Shown here: piece by piece, positions 1-12,512 of the stretch
How positions within the stretch are numbered: the first letter of the stretch is position 1
How the letters are laid out: each line of letters begins with the position of its first letter
NCBI GenBank assembly: GCA_959347315.1
Contig: OY365822.1
Coordinates: 14,956,519 to 15,020,518 of the forward strand
Reading direction: 5' to 3'
Length of the DNA: 64,000 nucleotides
Source of the DNA: Bimastos eiseni
Taxonomy: Eukaryota; Annelida; Clitellata; Crassiclitellata; Lumbricidae
Translations under genes and position numbers: made by a program
Notes under the pieces: generated by a model
Seen by the model: only the letters and a program-made list of their open reading frames with translations
Database searches by the model: none
Told to the model about the DNA's origin: nothing

Positions 1-219
1 TGGAATAGATTTATCGATACACTAATTTACGGAGGAACCCAGAATCCGGCCACTTCGGTGAATGATTGCTTCAATGCGTGCTTAGCTCAAGGAAGAGCGA
101 ATTGTATCAGCATTGACTGGTCAAGAACCAACGCAGTTGGGACTCAGTGCTTCCTACTGAGAACCACGACGGGTAAAAATCCAGGCCCTGGAGTCGACCA
201 CTACGACTACATCTGCTGA
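1..219 (+). CDS. Terminal PAN/Apple-like exon of an upstream tandem gene copy (partial at window edge)
   Basis: Frame 1 is open from base 1 to TGA at 217-219. It encodes a PAN/Apple-like domain with an IYGG strand, a CFNAC pair, an ISIDW core, CFLL and a closing HYDYIC just before the stop. The DNA appears identical to the terminal exon at 37,104-37,322, where the acceptor and first five exon bases can also be seen. So this is the last exon of a neighbouring gene copy that lies mostly upstream of the window. An AATAAA follows at 232-237. The product is inferred to be secreted from its similarity to the complete gene downstream. The first cysteine of the domain lies just outside the window. 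Confidence 0.85.
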   Translation, partial: WNRFIDTLIYGGTQNPATSVNDCFNACLAQGRANCISIDWSRTNAVGTQCFLLRTTTGKNPGPGVDHYDYIC

Positions 220-231
220 AGTAGGTAAAGC

Positions 232-237
232 AATAAA
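232..237 (+). terminator. Polyadenylation signal AATAAA of upstream gene copy
   Basis: AATAAA lies 13 nt after the TGA at 217-219. It supports reading the preceding exon as a true 3'-terminal exon rather than an internal exon broken by a stop. Confidence 0.55.
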
Positions 238-3200
238 AAATACTCCGTAATGTAACAATGGCTAAGTCACATATAAATGCGATTAACTGATTCATTTTTC
301 TGCGTAGATTCCTTCTCATTACAAATTCTCGCAATTTTAGTTCCAATACTGTTTTAGAATAAATAATTACACCACTGGTACAGAATCGAGGGCACATAAT
401 TAATACAACACTGAGCTGCAGTACTATGACTGTGAGAGTGGACTGCGAAACTTGAATTACAATGAAATCCTGTAATGAGCAATGAAACATTAAACAATGC
501 ATTTGACCTTACTATGCCATTTGATGCAATGCAATATTCTTCCTTGCTATCTTATGCCATGCGATACAATGAAATATGTACAATGCTATATTAAGCCATG
601 TGATGCAATGCAATGTTGCAAAATTATGCAATCCGATGCAATACAATTGCAGTGCTATGCCAAGTCACTTAATATTTCTGATTGTGGCTTAATTTGGTGT
701 GCCATCGGTTGATGTACGATGCATTCGACGAATGCGCTATAAAATTTACTAATTACTGACACTGCACTGATATGATGTAACGTATAACATGACGATGTTG
801 TTGTATCGGGGCCGATATAATATGGGGCGATATTCATTAAGAGTGAAATGCCCCAGGTGAGGCAATTAAATTGTTTTTTCAATATTATAAAGGTATGACA
901 GCATTCAGATTAGCATTGTTTTATAATTTAAAATGTACTTTATATTTTGAAGGTGAAACCTAGTTTAAGCACCTTTATTCTACACGTCGACCTCGTCGTT
1001 TCAACACTAACTCATCTGCCGATGTTCCACTGACCTCAGCGTGGAAAGAAATCAATGACCGTGACCAATTCCAGACCAGGAAAATCATTAAATTCTCCAC
1101 TGTCGAATAAGCTTTCGACCTTGGATCATTATTGACATTGTTATTAACTAACAAAAATACTTAAACGGTGTCTCTTAATCTGACTTTTAACTAGCTATAA
1201 TAGTTCGTAACTACAATTCATTATTATAATTATACATTATGTGCGTCATAACTGATGTAGCTCATATTTTGACTGACGTACACCCGTATATTTGTATGTA
1301 TGCATTCATTCATCAGTGCACTGATATAATGCATCTCTAAGATGTATCTGTGCACCTCCTTAGGAAGACGAAAATGAAGAGCACTCCTATGAGAAGTAAA
1401 CCTTCAGATGTAACCATATGAATGAATTGTCAGCGACTTCATTTTCTTAATCTCGGAATACGAAGACTGTTGATTCTCTTCTGTCTCGCTCCGCTAACAT
1501 TTGTCAAGCCCTACACCGGCCTTTAAGCCCATCTTTATTAACCGGGTTAAAACACCAGCGCAACATTCTCCTTGCAGAATCGTTACTGCATGCAACAGAC
1601 CAAAATGAAGAGCACTCCCATGAGAAGTAAAAGTCCATTGTTTATTATAACAACCTCTACACCTTCATGTAGTTTGTAATAATCGCAGTATCTCGTATGC
1701 TAAAAGTCCTCTCCTACTTTATATAGAGTTGAGACTGGTACTACCAGAATAAATATAAGAGTTCGCATTACAATACAAATGCTGCCTCCTTACCATATCG
1801 TTACATCGTGCCCAAAATCGAATTCGGTTTCTCACAATTACTATGCAGTCTGTACACTGTGTTCATTTTCGCTTACCAAGGATTGCTCTCTATTGGTGAA
1901 ATGTTAATATAATTATGGCGTTAATCTTCATTTTCCGTTTGCGATATAAAGACTATTCAACTGCATATTTTTCTGCGGTTATTCAGGTCCATTTTATGAT
2001 GACATTGTTTAAATTAACGTAGACTCGATAGGAATTAATGACCTTCTAGCTCATCCGTTTGTTTTCATCGTATTTAAAGCGATCTTCTATTCACTTGAGC
2101 TGTCGATAATGATTCTAAAGTGTCAAACGATTATTACATTTTGCTAAATCAAAATACTAGCTGTTCTGCAATTGCATGGATTTCCAGTTGAAGGATAGAT
2201 CAGTCAGTCAGTCAGTTATTCAGACAGGCAGGCAAGCAGAAAGAAATCGTCTTGGACTTGCTCTTTTGCGAGCTGAGCTGCAGATGTGTGAAAATTTGAA
2301 GTACAAATGCTCAGTGCTTTTGACTTCTTGATTAAGAAGCCCATATTGGTGGCCGCTGCAAGATCTGATGGGAAACATACTTTTAAGTGCAAGTAGTCTT
2401 CATCACTCTACCAATGCACTATTGACTGAAGTGAGTGAATGACAAATTATATAATTAGTTGATAGCTGTTTCTTGTGCTTACCTACTGTCTAAAAATGCT
2501 TCAAAACTTTACATAAATTCTGTCTTATCAACGCAATTGCCCACCAAAAAGTCCCCATTAATTGATGGGGAAGGCATTTTGAATCTCCCGGATTCGTATC
2601 TTTATGAGGTGGCAACCCTAAGCAGCAATATAAAAAATTGTTTCGGAAGTTGGTACTGCATTATAGGTTTCAAATTGAAATTATAAATGAACCTTTTTTT
2701 CGATTACTGATACATGAGTATTTTACAGCCTTTTACTTAAGATCACTTTTCTCTTACTTTCCTCTATTGTCTTGGCTCGGTCTCGGTCTTGGTGCCTAAC
2801 TGTCTCGGTCTCGTCTTGATCTCGAAGTTCCAAGTCTTGCATACAAGTCTGTCCTGATGACATATTAATCATACCCGACAATGATAAGCAATGAAGGATA
2901 AGCATATCACGACACCTACGCACATACACTCACGCATTTACTAATTCACTTACACACTTGCATGCATACATAGATACAGTACAATAGAACTCTCTTAATA
3001 CACAATAGCTTAATAAGAACCCACATAACACGATCGCTGCTAGATTAACACAATAAAAGTTGGAGTTGGGTCTAGGGTTAATGGGAACAGTACATATTTT
3101 CATCAATAAGTATCATCGTATTTTTGTGTCAATGTATATTCGAACGCAAATTACGCTATAGATCTCATTTTCAACAGACGTCAACCTTAAAGGGAAATGC

Positions 3201-3270
3201 AAGCAAAGGCTATCTATATTTGCAGCCTACATGTACGTTATTGGATTAGAATTTTATTTTTTTTGTTAAT
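238..3270. other. Non-coding duplicated spacer
   Basis: No convincing coding signal. Short open frames such as the antisense frame at 107-502 are preserved in both copies only because the DNA was duplicated. Features seen: repeated GATGCAATGCAATG-like words at 500-650, an intact empty target site for the copy-B hAT element at 826-833, a short (CAGT)n tract near 2,202-2,216, and a (TCTCGG)-like pyrimidine-rich stretch at 2,770-2,825. From about 2,220 to 3,170 I see no homology to copy B. Confidence 0.6.
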
Positions 3271-3650
3271 GTGAGACGCATTGCTGTATGGGACGGCGTT
3301 GAGGTATGTTCTGTGCCTTGTGACCGAAGGGTATCAGGTTCGCATCCACATCAAGTCATAGCATAGCGATCTCGGACAAGTTATTCATCCCGTAACGTTC
3401 AGTGTGTGCTGAGCGCGCGGGTTCAAGTCTCGTCCGGGGCGTCAGTCGCTGTGTAGGGACCTTTGATCAAGTCCTTCGCGCACCATTGCTCTGCAGTACA
3501 ACTGCAATTGCGCCGTGGAGGCGTGTGTGTGCACTTCTGAGCAAAACAATGTTGGAAAAAGGGCGGTATCAAATTTCGGAAATAATAATAATTGTCTGTG
3601 AGAACGACAGCGGGATATCACTTCCCTCGTCACATTCCCTTGTGGCACAA
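3271..3650 (+). mobile_element. tRNA-derived SINE, split by a second SINE
   Basis: A B-box-like GGTTCGCATCC near 3,340 is followed by a CGGACAAGTTATTC segment. This resembles the conserved central segment of CORE-type SINEs (an ACCTTGxxCAAGT-like stretch). The same element is uninterrupted in copy B at 43,740-43,930. In copy A it stops at about 3,395 and resumes at about 3,591 with GTCTGTGAGAACGACAG. Confidence 0.55.
3396..3590 (+). mobile_element. SINE nested in SINE (5'-truncated)
   Basis: Contains a B-box-like GGTTCAAGTCTCG, then GTGTAGGGACCTTTGATCAAG (ACCTTGxxCAAGT class), and ends in (AAT)n. A longer relative lies on the - strand at 25,932-26,124, with matching GCTCTGCAGTACAACTGCAA and GTGCACTTCT stretches. 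This copy starts after the A-box. Copy B lacks it, so it inserted after the duplication, unless copy B lost it exactly. Confidence 0.55.
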
Positions 3651-3899
3651 AGACAATTGACCTTCGGACAGAGAACTTATCAATGTCTTTATAATGTACA
3701 GACATCGTCCGTACTAAAATGGTAACTGATCAAATGACGCCTTTGCTTGTTGGAAGCAGCGTGTTCGTTTTGAAGACCACGATAAAATGGATCCCCGACC
3801 CGTGTCTATAATAATTGTAGCTGGTGGTCTTGACGGTGTAAGTGGCCGAAAAATTATTATGGGCGTCATTATCTTTGTTGCTATGATTATTAGTATTGC

Positions 3900-4110
3900 C
3901 CAGTAAAGGCGTCACATCCACTGAATTCGATATTTAGGGCGTTTCTTCCGCAATAAAAGAGTTTTCACAAAATATTGATGTTGCCTAGGGACTATTTCGG
4001 ACAGTGCGTGAATTAACAAGATCAATGAAATGCGACTCCAAAGTGCAAAATCTGACGAGGTCTACTGGATTCTGTTACGTAGCTTCGTGCTTCTCTTTTG
4101 CTCTTCACTG
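3900..4110 (+). repeat. About 210-bp unit present four times in the window
   Basis: The unit starts at TTGCCCAGTAAAGGCGTCAC and ends near the CACTGTTGTCAGG stretch. It recurs at 11,862-12,085, 44,414-44,625 and 44,925-45,150. It is followed here and in the last copy by GTGATATCAGGATAACAATGG, which itself recurs near 4,440. It has no coding sense. It may be part of an old mobile element or a recombination footprint. Confidence 0.6.
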
Positions 4111-4565
4111 TTGTCAGGATGTGATGGTGCAGCAAGCGGTTAGTGATATCAGGATAACAATGGTGGTGCAGCTTGGTAGTGATGATAAATAAAACATACA
4201 TGGTAGTAATAATAATTATATTGATAACAATAGTAACAATAATAACAGCAATAACAATAAAAACAATATTAATTGTTCGATCGCCTTTTCGTTCCTTGTC
4301 CTTCCGGCAGCAGACTCCTAATCTCCTCCGTCCATCTTCTCTCTAGCATCTCAACAATCACGTCTGAGTCGAGATATACGGTGCCCAGCATAAAGGATTG
4401 GAGAACATGGGTGCCTGCAGCCGGTGCCAAAAAATGGTAAGTGATATCAGGATAACAATGGAGGTGGTATTTGGTGGTGCCGAGGATTATGATGATAATA
4501 AATATAATATACATATTAGTAATAGTAATTATATTGATAATAATAGTAATAATAACAGTATTGGC

Positions 4566-4567
<2 letters not shown>

Positions 4568-4613
<46 letters not shown>
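4568..4613 (+). repeat. (AAT)n microsatellite
   Basis: An uninterrupted AAT run immediately 5' of the retroelement fragment at 4,615. Asn- and Ile-rich open frames here are artefacts of the repeat. Confidence 0.9.
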
Positions 4614-4614
4614 G

Positions 4615-5875
4615 GCCAATGACCTCGAGAGGGCAATCGGAAGATTGTCCTTGCTTTATACACATGACGCTCTGGTTCTGCTGAGAAACAGTCTAAGTGT
4701 ACCGAAGCTCTTGTACAGTCTGCGCACAGCCGTCTGCGCTGATTGCCCGGGCTTGGCTCGGTTTGATCAACTGCTGAGAGAAGGACTGTCAACCATTTTA
4801 AATGTGGACCTTGACGATGACCGCTGGCTCCAGGCTTCTTTGCCGGTGAGAGATGGTGGTCTGGGAGTTCGTTGTGCATCTACGCTGGCACTTTCTGCCT
4901 TTCTGGCTTCTGCTGCTAGTACAAGCGAACTCCAGGCATGCATCCTACCAACAGAGTCTGCTGAGGAACCATATGAACTTGCGAGTTCAGCACTCAACGC
5001 TTGGAAGACCCTGACAGATGCAGAACCACCAACAGGAGCAGCAAGTTATCGCCAGAAAGAATGGGACCTCCGATTCACAGACAAGGCATGGAAAGGTCTG
5101 CTGGATTCCAATAACAATCCATGCGACCGTGCTCGCCTGCTGGCCTCACGAGCACCTCATTCTGGAGACTGGATGCTAGCGCCCCCTGTGACTGCCCTAG
5201 GCCTGCGCCTCTCAAACGAGGATGTACGACTGGCAGCCGGGTTGAGGCTAGGAACGACGCTCTGCGAGCCACATTTGTGTCACCAATGTCAAGAGAGCGT
5301 CGACGCAAAAGGGCTCCATGGACTAATTTGTAGAAGAGGCAGCGGAAAACATCAACGACACAGCATGTTGAACGATGTCATCTGGAGAGCTCTTGGCAGG
5401 GCGAAGATTCCAGCGCAAAAGGAACCTCTCGGCTTGGTAAGAGAAGATGGAAAGCGGCCGGACGGCGTCACGCTCATTCCTTGGACACGTGGTCGATGTC
5501 TGGCATGGGATGTGACAGTGCCCGACACCTACGCCAAGTCACATCTTGTCGACACATCTATCAGAGCTGGCGAAGCAGCCGAACGCGCAGCTAAGACGAA
5601 GAGGGCCAAGTATTCCAGCATAACCAACACCCACGACTTCGTAGCCCTCTCCTTGAAATCCGGCGGCGCTTGGAGCAGTGAAGGACTGGAGTTCATCTCA
5701 GAGTTGGGTAGTCGAACGAGTGCTGCAACCCACGATCCAATGGAGACGTCATTTCTGTTCCAACGTATCTCAGTTGTTCTTCAGCGTGGGAACGCAGTCT
5801 GCCTCTTCGGGACATTGCCAACACTCCATTAGCTCATCATGGGCGATAACAGCATAATAATAATAATAATAGCAA
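4615..5875 (+). mobile_element. 5'-truncated non-LTR retrotransposon with CCHC and REL endonuclease domain
   Basis: One open frame (to TAG at 5,830-5,832) encodes the region downstream of a reverse transcriptase. First comes an RT-thumb-like segment (LLRNSLSVPKLLYSLRTA near 4,678). A zinc knuckle follows at 5,278-5,331 with spacing CX2CX9HX3C. Then comes a restriction-enzyme-like endonuclease motif, RPD (Asp at 5,461) and WDV (Asp at 5,509). The tail has SFLFQRISVVLQRGNA. This order (RT, CCHC, REL) is known from R2/NeSL/HERO-type elements, and the exact clade is uncertain. The reverse transcriptase core is missing. The 3' end runs into AAT-rich sequence. The frame is still intact for about 400 codons, so the copy is fairly young. 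Relatives lie at 19,020 and, antisense, at 20,283. Confidence 0.75.
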
Positions 5876-6395
5876 TAGTAATAGCAATCAACAATGATAA
5901 TAGTAGCAATAGTTATAATCGACCAATCAATCAAATCAATCGATCAATCACCCCCTACCCCTAATAACGTTATTTAGCAGCAGCTGTGACCCCCACCCCT
6001 ATATTATATAATAGATATGCTACCCATCCAGTACCCCACCCCACCCCAGCCTATAAGCACGTTAAAAGACACGCAATCAACATAATTGTATTGCACAATT
6101 TGACACTTTTATAACAATATGATGTTAGTTAGAACTTTATCCAATTCAAGAACTGCAGTAAAAATCATCATATGCCCAATTAGCTATGTAACAAAAGCTA
6201 CCTTAAAATTGTGTACTCTCTCGTGCCATTAGACTGCATGTACGGAGCTCCTCTGCATCTTAATAATCGCACTTTTAATGGCACTAAATTCACTTGTATT
6301 AATTACGGTAACTAATTGGGTAGTCGACGATTGTCACCATGTATCTATATGCAAGCCTACTATAATACATCATGATAATACATGGTAGTGACGTA
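5876..6395. other. Non-coding spacer
   Basis: AT-rich sequence with a degenerate (AATAGT)n stretch, a GATCAATCAATCAAAT stretch near 5,935 and C-rich tracts at 5,950-6,050. No gene seen. Confidence 0.5.
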
Positions 6396-6399
6396 CATA

Positions 6400-9300
6400 C
6401 TACTTAAATCGCTAGATGGCGTCGTACTGATGTTTTACGCGTGAACAGCGGCGCTGAGTTGGCCATTTGAGCGAAAAATGTGTCGAATTATCGGGGATGT
6501 TGTCCACCGTTGATTTGGATCGTGTACCGTCGTCAAATTCAGTTTCTGGCCATCACGTAGAGGATTTCTTTTCCGTGTTCAGTAGGTGCACCTTGAAACA
6601 CGCCCTTTGTTTGCACAGATCTTTGTGTACGTTGCCCTCATTGTTTCTGCTACTGCTGAATTAACTGAAGGAGGTAGAAATTATTCGATTTGTTGGAATC
6701 TAGTTTCGAACATGGCCCGAAAAGGTTATAAACCAGATGAGTTAATGGAAAGTTTAAATGACGACCGAATAACCGACATGTTGATTATAATTCTCGAAAA
6801 GAATCTTAGTCCGACCATTAAACGGATTTTCGGTGGCCTGGCTGCCTCCTATACTGCTGAACTTGAGGTGATGGTCGACGAGAAGACAGAGGCCGCACTA
6901 AAGAAACAACTCTAAACAAGATGCCAGATTACTTGACCTGGAAGCACAGAACCATGCCTTGAGGAACAGCATTGAAGAGACGCAGAATTTTCTGCGGTCC
7001 GACAACTTAATCTTCCACGGCCTGGAGGCTTATTCGTCTGTTGACGTGCCTCATCCTCACGGTTCGACTCTAGGGTCGCAGGACAGCATCAGTCACGCCG
7101 TGGTCAACCTGTGTGATAAGCGACTTGGAAGCGACTTTGATCAGCATCAAAATCTCTGACATATCGCCGGCATATCGTCTACCGAATAATTCGAAATCTT
7201 CTACGCCTCCTGTCTTGGTTCGTTTCACGAACAGACAGACCCGGAACATCGTTTACTCGGCAAGAAAGTCCCTGAAAGTTGCCTCTTCAACTTTGGCTGT
7301 GCCTGTCTACATCAACGAACATCTGACACGCACTAACTCTCATATATTCGCTGAAGCCCGGAAACTCGTAAGATCGAAGTCTCTGGTCTCTGCTTGGACT
7401 CGAAAAGGGCACGTATTTGTTCTCTGCTCGACCAATCCGACTGAAAAACCGGTGAAGATCTCCTCCATCAAGGACCTGGACAATCTGCCCCATGCCTAAT
7501 ATCTGATTTGATCGTCTGTTCTATCATGGACCAATTCAACTCATCTCGAGATCGGAGCCCCGGCGATTGACAACCATCTCCTTGCATCTCTGGTTGATTG
7601 CAAACGCTCTGTGTTGTAACCATCTACTTACCATGTTCCTGCTTGGCTCTGCCAAAAGCCTTGCATATTTTGTTTAATTGTTTTTTGCTGCTGTTTTGTT
7701 CACTCATTTGTTTGTCTGGTTTTGTTCTGTTATGTTTTGGACAGTTGTGTTTGCTTCAGTTCGTGTTGAACTCTGGCTGATTTTCAGTTGAACTCTTTAG
7801 TTAACTCATTAGTTAGGTGTTTCAAATGCGATATTTTGATAGATTCAAATGTTAATCTCGCGTGTGTGAACTTCTTGAATAATTATCATTTGTATCACTT
7901 CAACGTCATTGCTGCTAACGGTAATTGCTGGATATTCTCTGACTGCCTAGCCGTAGTATTTCCTTTTCACAGTCTTGATAGCACCGAATTTGAACAATGT
8001 ATTCATAGTGACAGGCTTAGTACCCACCTGCTAACTCAACGAAGGGATGGTCCTCGACTTGAGGTGCTTTCGGAATTAGGCTTCGACCGTTCGCTTATAA
8101 ATGAGAATGATGTAGACCCGGACGATAACTACTATACTACAAGGTCTTCTATGAGCACCTGTGTTATCCCTCCATCCCAAAGCATATCAGCTCGACCTGG
8201 ATCAATTCAATTTTCGTTCATGCATATAAACGCTCGTAGTCTGCTTAAAAAAAATTCATGTCTCGAAAACCTTATATCCAGCTTTGCAGCTGACATAATT
8301 GCAATAACGGAGACATGGTTGGAGCCTGACCAGTCTAATATGGTCAATATTCCTGGATATGTTTTTGAATCTCGTCCAAGACCCAACGGATGGGGAGGTG
8401 GGGTAGGCTATTTAAAAAAAGTAATATTAATTATGACTCCCTGGCTGTATTCACCTGGCTGTATTCACCACGTCACCTATGAAGCCCTCTTCCTGATGTT
8501 ACCTAGTACTAATGGCTCATGCTCTATACTGGGAGTTCTTTATAGGCCTCCGGGTCAAAATATGGGCGACTTCAATATTGAATGGAATTCTCTCCTAACC
8601 GCCCTTTCTTCCAATGATAAAGACTACTATATTATTGGCGACTTTAACATTGATCTACTCAAGGCCCAAGATCATCAGCCCACAAGCAATTTTCTAGATG
8701 TGGCTTTTTCACATCACCTGCTCCCGGTTATAACTCAACCCACTCGGATAACTGATGCCTCTGCCACGCTAATTGACAACCTTTTCACTAATCGTATCTT
8801 GAAAATTTCGGAATCTATTATAATTGTTGATGATATATCTGACCACCTACCTATCATGGCTTACATTCAAATCTTGTTCAACCTCACCTCTTCTTTTCCG
8901 ACTACTACCCGACCAACCCGATGCATTGATATTAACTAGAGAATTCATTAATACGAGCTTATCTATAGTAGACTGGTCGGACGTTGAATATCAGTGTGAG
9001 GCTAAGAATCCGTCATTTATTACGAAGCTAAAATCGACTTACGATGCTGCCTTTCCAGTCTTCATAAAAAAGCACAAACCTCTTAAGTCTGCCAAACAAC
9101 CATGAATGACTCCAGGTCTCTTAAAATCTTGCAATACTAAATCGAAATTATATGCCTCTTTTATTAAAAACCCAACAATAGAAAACAAAACTAAATTTGT
9201 ACAATACAGAAACAAAATTTAAATATCTACGCAAAAGAGCCGAACGAAGTTTCTATATTTCTGAATTTAATAAACATACCAATGACTTAAAACATACCTG

Positions 9301-11290
9301 GAAGATCATAAGGTCGATCCTTAAGGTCAACGTACCTGACACGAATATTTCCTCTTTAAGCTCCAATGGTACGATTATTTCTGACCCCACACTGATCGCA
9401 GATAAACTATATAATTACTTTACGGGAATTGCTCAGGAATTGCTCGATAAGAGCACTATCTGGGGCCCCCCAACCTAAACTCTTTCGCTGTATACCCTAT
9501 AACGGCTGAGGAATTGATTATTCTTTGTCAATCCTTGAAAATTACCCATACGACTGGTCCAGATGATATTGACCCCTCATTAATAAGCCCTATATTATCA
9601 CTAATTGCCAAACCTCTAGCCAGTGTTATTAATTCTTCACTCACTTTCAACCGGCACTGTCTCCAATGGAATGAAAATGGCAAAAATTATACCTAAATAC
9701 AAGCAGGGACCGAGGGACGTACTTGGCAACTACCGGCCCATCTCGATCTTACCCTTCTTCTCTAAGTTGCTGGAAAAGGTCATGCATAATAGGCTGTATG
9801 ACTTTATTGATAAAAGTAAATTCCTATACCCGTATCAGCATGGTTTCCAACCAGGTCACTCCACTTCAATGTCTTTGCTTAACCTACATGATCACATCTC
9901 TGCTGCAGTTGAGCGTAATGAATTTACCTTAGGCATATTTATCGATATTGCAAAGGCTTTCGATTCCGTAAACCATAAAATATTACTTGCCAAACTAAAG
10001 AATCTAGGTATTCAGGTTGTGGCCTTGGACTGGTTTCAGAGCTATCTGTGTAATAGACTGCAATTTGTTTATTGCAATGGTGCAGTATCTACAACTAACC
10101 TAAAAAAGTTCGGTGTTCCTCAAGGTTCCATTCTAGGACCTTTACTCTTTCTGCTTTTTATCAATGATCTGCCAAATGTGTCATCGCCTCTTCGGTTCTT
10201 GCTCTTCGCCGATGACACTAGTGTCCTTGCCTCAAACTCTTCTTATGATGAACTACTCCGACTTCTAAATCGTGAACTTGTCAAAGTTAATGGCTGGTTT
10301 TTGGCAAACAAGCTCACACTTAATGCTACTAAAACCAACTACATTCTCTTCGCCTCACATCGCAAGAAAACTCCTTTGTCTGAAATGGTCCTCATGATAA
10401 ATAATGCCCCTTTACCTAGGGTTATATCGACCAAATTCCTAGGTGTATACGTCGACCAATCACTTACCTGGAAATCCCATATTGAAAAAAATAGCATCCA
10501 AAATAGCTAAGAATATAGGCATAATATCTCGTATTGCGTACCTGTTACCTGTTGCCATACGCAGAAACCTTTATTTCTCTCTGGTCCACCCTTATTTAAC
10601 CTACTGCAACCTAATCTGGGCATCCAATTACCACTCTAGATTAACGAAGCTAATCTCGCTTCAAAATAGAGCCTTTAGAGTCATTTATAAAAATTCTGAC
10701 CCACTGCATCATAAATCCTGAATTTTGAGCGTCAAACAGATAACTTTAATACAAACTAGTGAATTCATTTACAAATTCTCGATTAACCAATTACCTCCTG
10801 CTTATACAAACTACTTTACGCCCATTAAATTAATCAATCCGTACTCCCTTCGCAATTTTAATGATTACAGGCCCATCCATGCACGTACCAATACCCGTAA
10901 GTTTGCGATAAGATACAATGGGCTTAGGGCTTGGAATAGCGTCCCTCAGGAAATACGTACCTTAAATTATTTAAGTGCATTTAAATTGAAACTCCGTGAC
11001 TATACACTGCTACACCTTACATAACTCTGTCAGTGAAACTATTGATCTACGTATTTACCTCCATTGTTTAGTTTGTTAAGTTATTTAAGACTAACTCTCC
11101 GCAAGCAATCTGCTTAAGTGTTGTTTATCGCCATCTACCACTTATAACTTAACTGTTATTGTAATGGGTGTCCCTGCTAGCGGGACTTCGGTCCTTTTAG
11201 GGCTCCTCCCTATTGTCGGCTTAATTTGTGTTAATGCTTCACTATTATGATTGTCAGTGTGCAATAAAATGTTGTTGGTTGGTTGGTTAT
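6400..11290 (+). mobile_element. Near full-length CR1-like non-LTR retrotransposon, frameshifted
   Basis: ORF1-like pieces at 6,586-6,915 and 7,113-7,499 include an RNA-binding-type segment (VRFTNRQTR, VYINEHLTRTNS). ORF2 begins near 7,790. Its apurinic-type endonuclease (8,215-8,900) shows HINARS, ITETWLEP, LYRPPG, GDFNID and SDHLPI. The reverse transcriptase (9,200-10,720) shows NYRPISILP, FIDIAKAFDSV, GVPQGSILGPLLF and the catalytic LFADDTSV near 10,203. A thumb and C-terminal region runs to 11,024. The 3' UTR holds AATAAA near 11,262 and a (TTGG)n tail at 11,274-11,289. Stops and frameshifts near 8,938, 9,106, 9,478, 9,660, 10,500 and 10,722 make it inactive. The 5' limit is an estimate. 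Confidence 0.85.
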
Positions 11291-11544
11291 AAAAACATCA
11301 TTTTAGTTTCCCTCCTGTTTTGCACTAGAAATGAGCATTATAGTATCAAACAGAATGAATTGGTTTAATATTGAACTATCAGGTATTTATCCATAAGTTC
11401 GCGGCGCAACCTATTTAATAGCGTATGATGTATACAGAGTGCGTACTACAACTGCAATTGGGTATTTAAGCATACATAAACTATTTACACATACTACAGA
11501 AAATGAAATCAAACATCATGATAATACCTACCAAAATAATTATT

Positions 11545-12085
11545 TCAAGTGAATTAATTTTAATTTAAACCAGAATCTAAACAAAGCACACATAATTGAA
11601 TTTTAGAGCGTTTGGAGCTATGCACATGAAATTGTTAAAATTGAATTGTAAACAGCAAATTGCTAAAAGTAATAACTAAGAATGTCAAATCAATTCACCA
11701 GGTGGCAGCTAATGGTGCTAGTTTTGGTTCATAACGTATTGTGAACCTCGATTAAACAATGAAGGTCCGTAGTACAAGGAATTTTCAATTGGCAATCAAA
11801 CATGCAAAATAGCATAAGCTGAAAAATTTTTTTTTATATAACAAAACCTTCAGCCTATTATTGCCCAGTAAAGGCGTCACATCCAGTGAATTCAATATTT
11901 AGGACGTTTCTTCCGCAATAAAAGAGTTTTCACAAAATATTGATGTTGCCTAGGGACTATTTCGGACAGTGCGTGAATTAACAAGATCAATGAAATGCGA
12001 CTCCAAAGTGCAAAATCTGACGAGGTCTACTGGATTCTGTTACGTAGCTTCGTGCTTCTCTTTTGCTCTTCACTGTTGTCAGGAT
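11545..12085 (+). repeat. Duplicated segment matching 44,620-45,150
   Basis: Sequence from TTTTAATTTAAACCAGAATC onward matches copy B closely, including the 210-bp unit at 11,862-12,085. Homology ends at GTTGTCAGGAT, where copy A turns to CTGAAAACC and copy B to GTGATGG. Confidence 0.8.
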
Positions 12086-12510
12086 CTGAAAACCTTCAAA
12101 CTACCCCCCCCACCCTACACAATATAACGCTAACAAAACCGGAACCCACCCACCTACCCCTTGAGCGTTATATAATATGTGAACGGCCCCTTAACTGTAC
12201 TCAACGAACATCAAATAATAATTCTTCTTTCAGGCGCGACACATTTGAAAATCAAGACAGCGTAAAATATTATAGTTTTCAGTAAGTGTAAACCACATTT
12301 TTAAAACACGACCATAGCGTAATAAGGAGAGTATTTTGGTATGTCTGGTCAGCAAACCAGAATTTTATTAATAATGTTAATAGTGACAGTTTTCGCTTAA
12401 TTTCAGTCCGACAAATCATAGAACAAGCCCATCATGAGCGAATGCTGACAAGTCACCACAAGAGTCAGTCAGATTCAATAACAACACCGCCCAACGAAAA
12501 AGAACTAGTC
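12086..12510. other. Non-coding spacer
   Basis: I see no domain, splice-framed exon or transposon hallmark here. A short open frame to 12,285 has no recognisable features. Confidence 0.4.
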
Positions 12511-12512
12511 CA

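Larger units (their letters stand above)
1..12085 (+). repeat. Segmental tandem duplication, copy A
   Basis: By eye, 1-2,215 aligns with 37,104-41,850, 3,170-4,200 aligns with 43,645-45,240, and 11,545-12,085 aligns with 44,620-45,150, all in the same order and orientation. The first 400 or so bases look identical, and beyond that I see a few percent divergence outside insertions. The offset at the start is 37,103 bp. Copy A carries a 7.4 kb block (about 4,110-11,545) that copy B lacks. Confidence 0.85.

Noticed and set aside
217..219. TGA read as selenocysteine or as an internal-exon nonsense mutation
   Set aside because: AATAAA follows within 20 nt and both duplicates share it, so a normal terminal stop is simpler.
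107..502. 131-codon antisense open frame, kept almost unchanged at 37,210-37,605
   Set aside because: It overlaps the PAN exon in antisense and is conserved only because the region was duplicated. No domain, signal or splice context.
497..712. 71-codon Cys-rich frame, repeated at 37,600-37,815
   Set aside because: It arises from repeated ATGCAATGC-type words, and the two copies differ by amino-acid changes and truncation-like drift. No sign of selection.
2770..2825. GGTCTCGGTCTTGG-type stretch as a regulatory array
   Set aside because: Short, degenerate and single. It may be another word-type element end, but no inverted partner was found.
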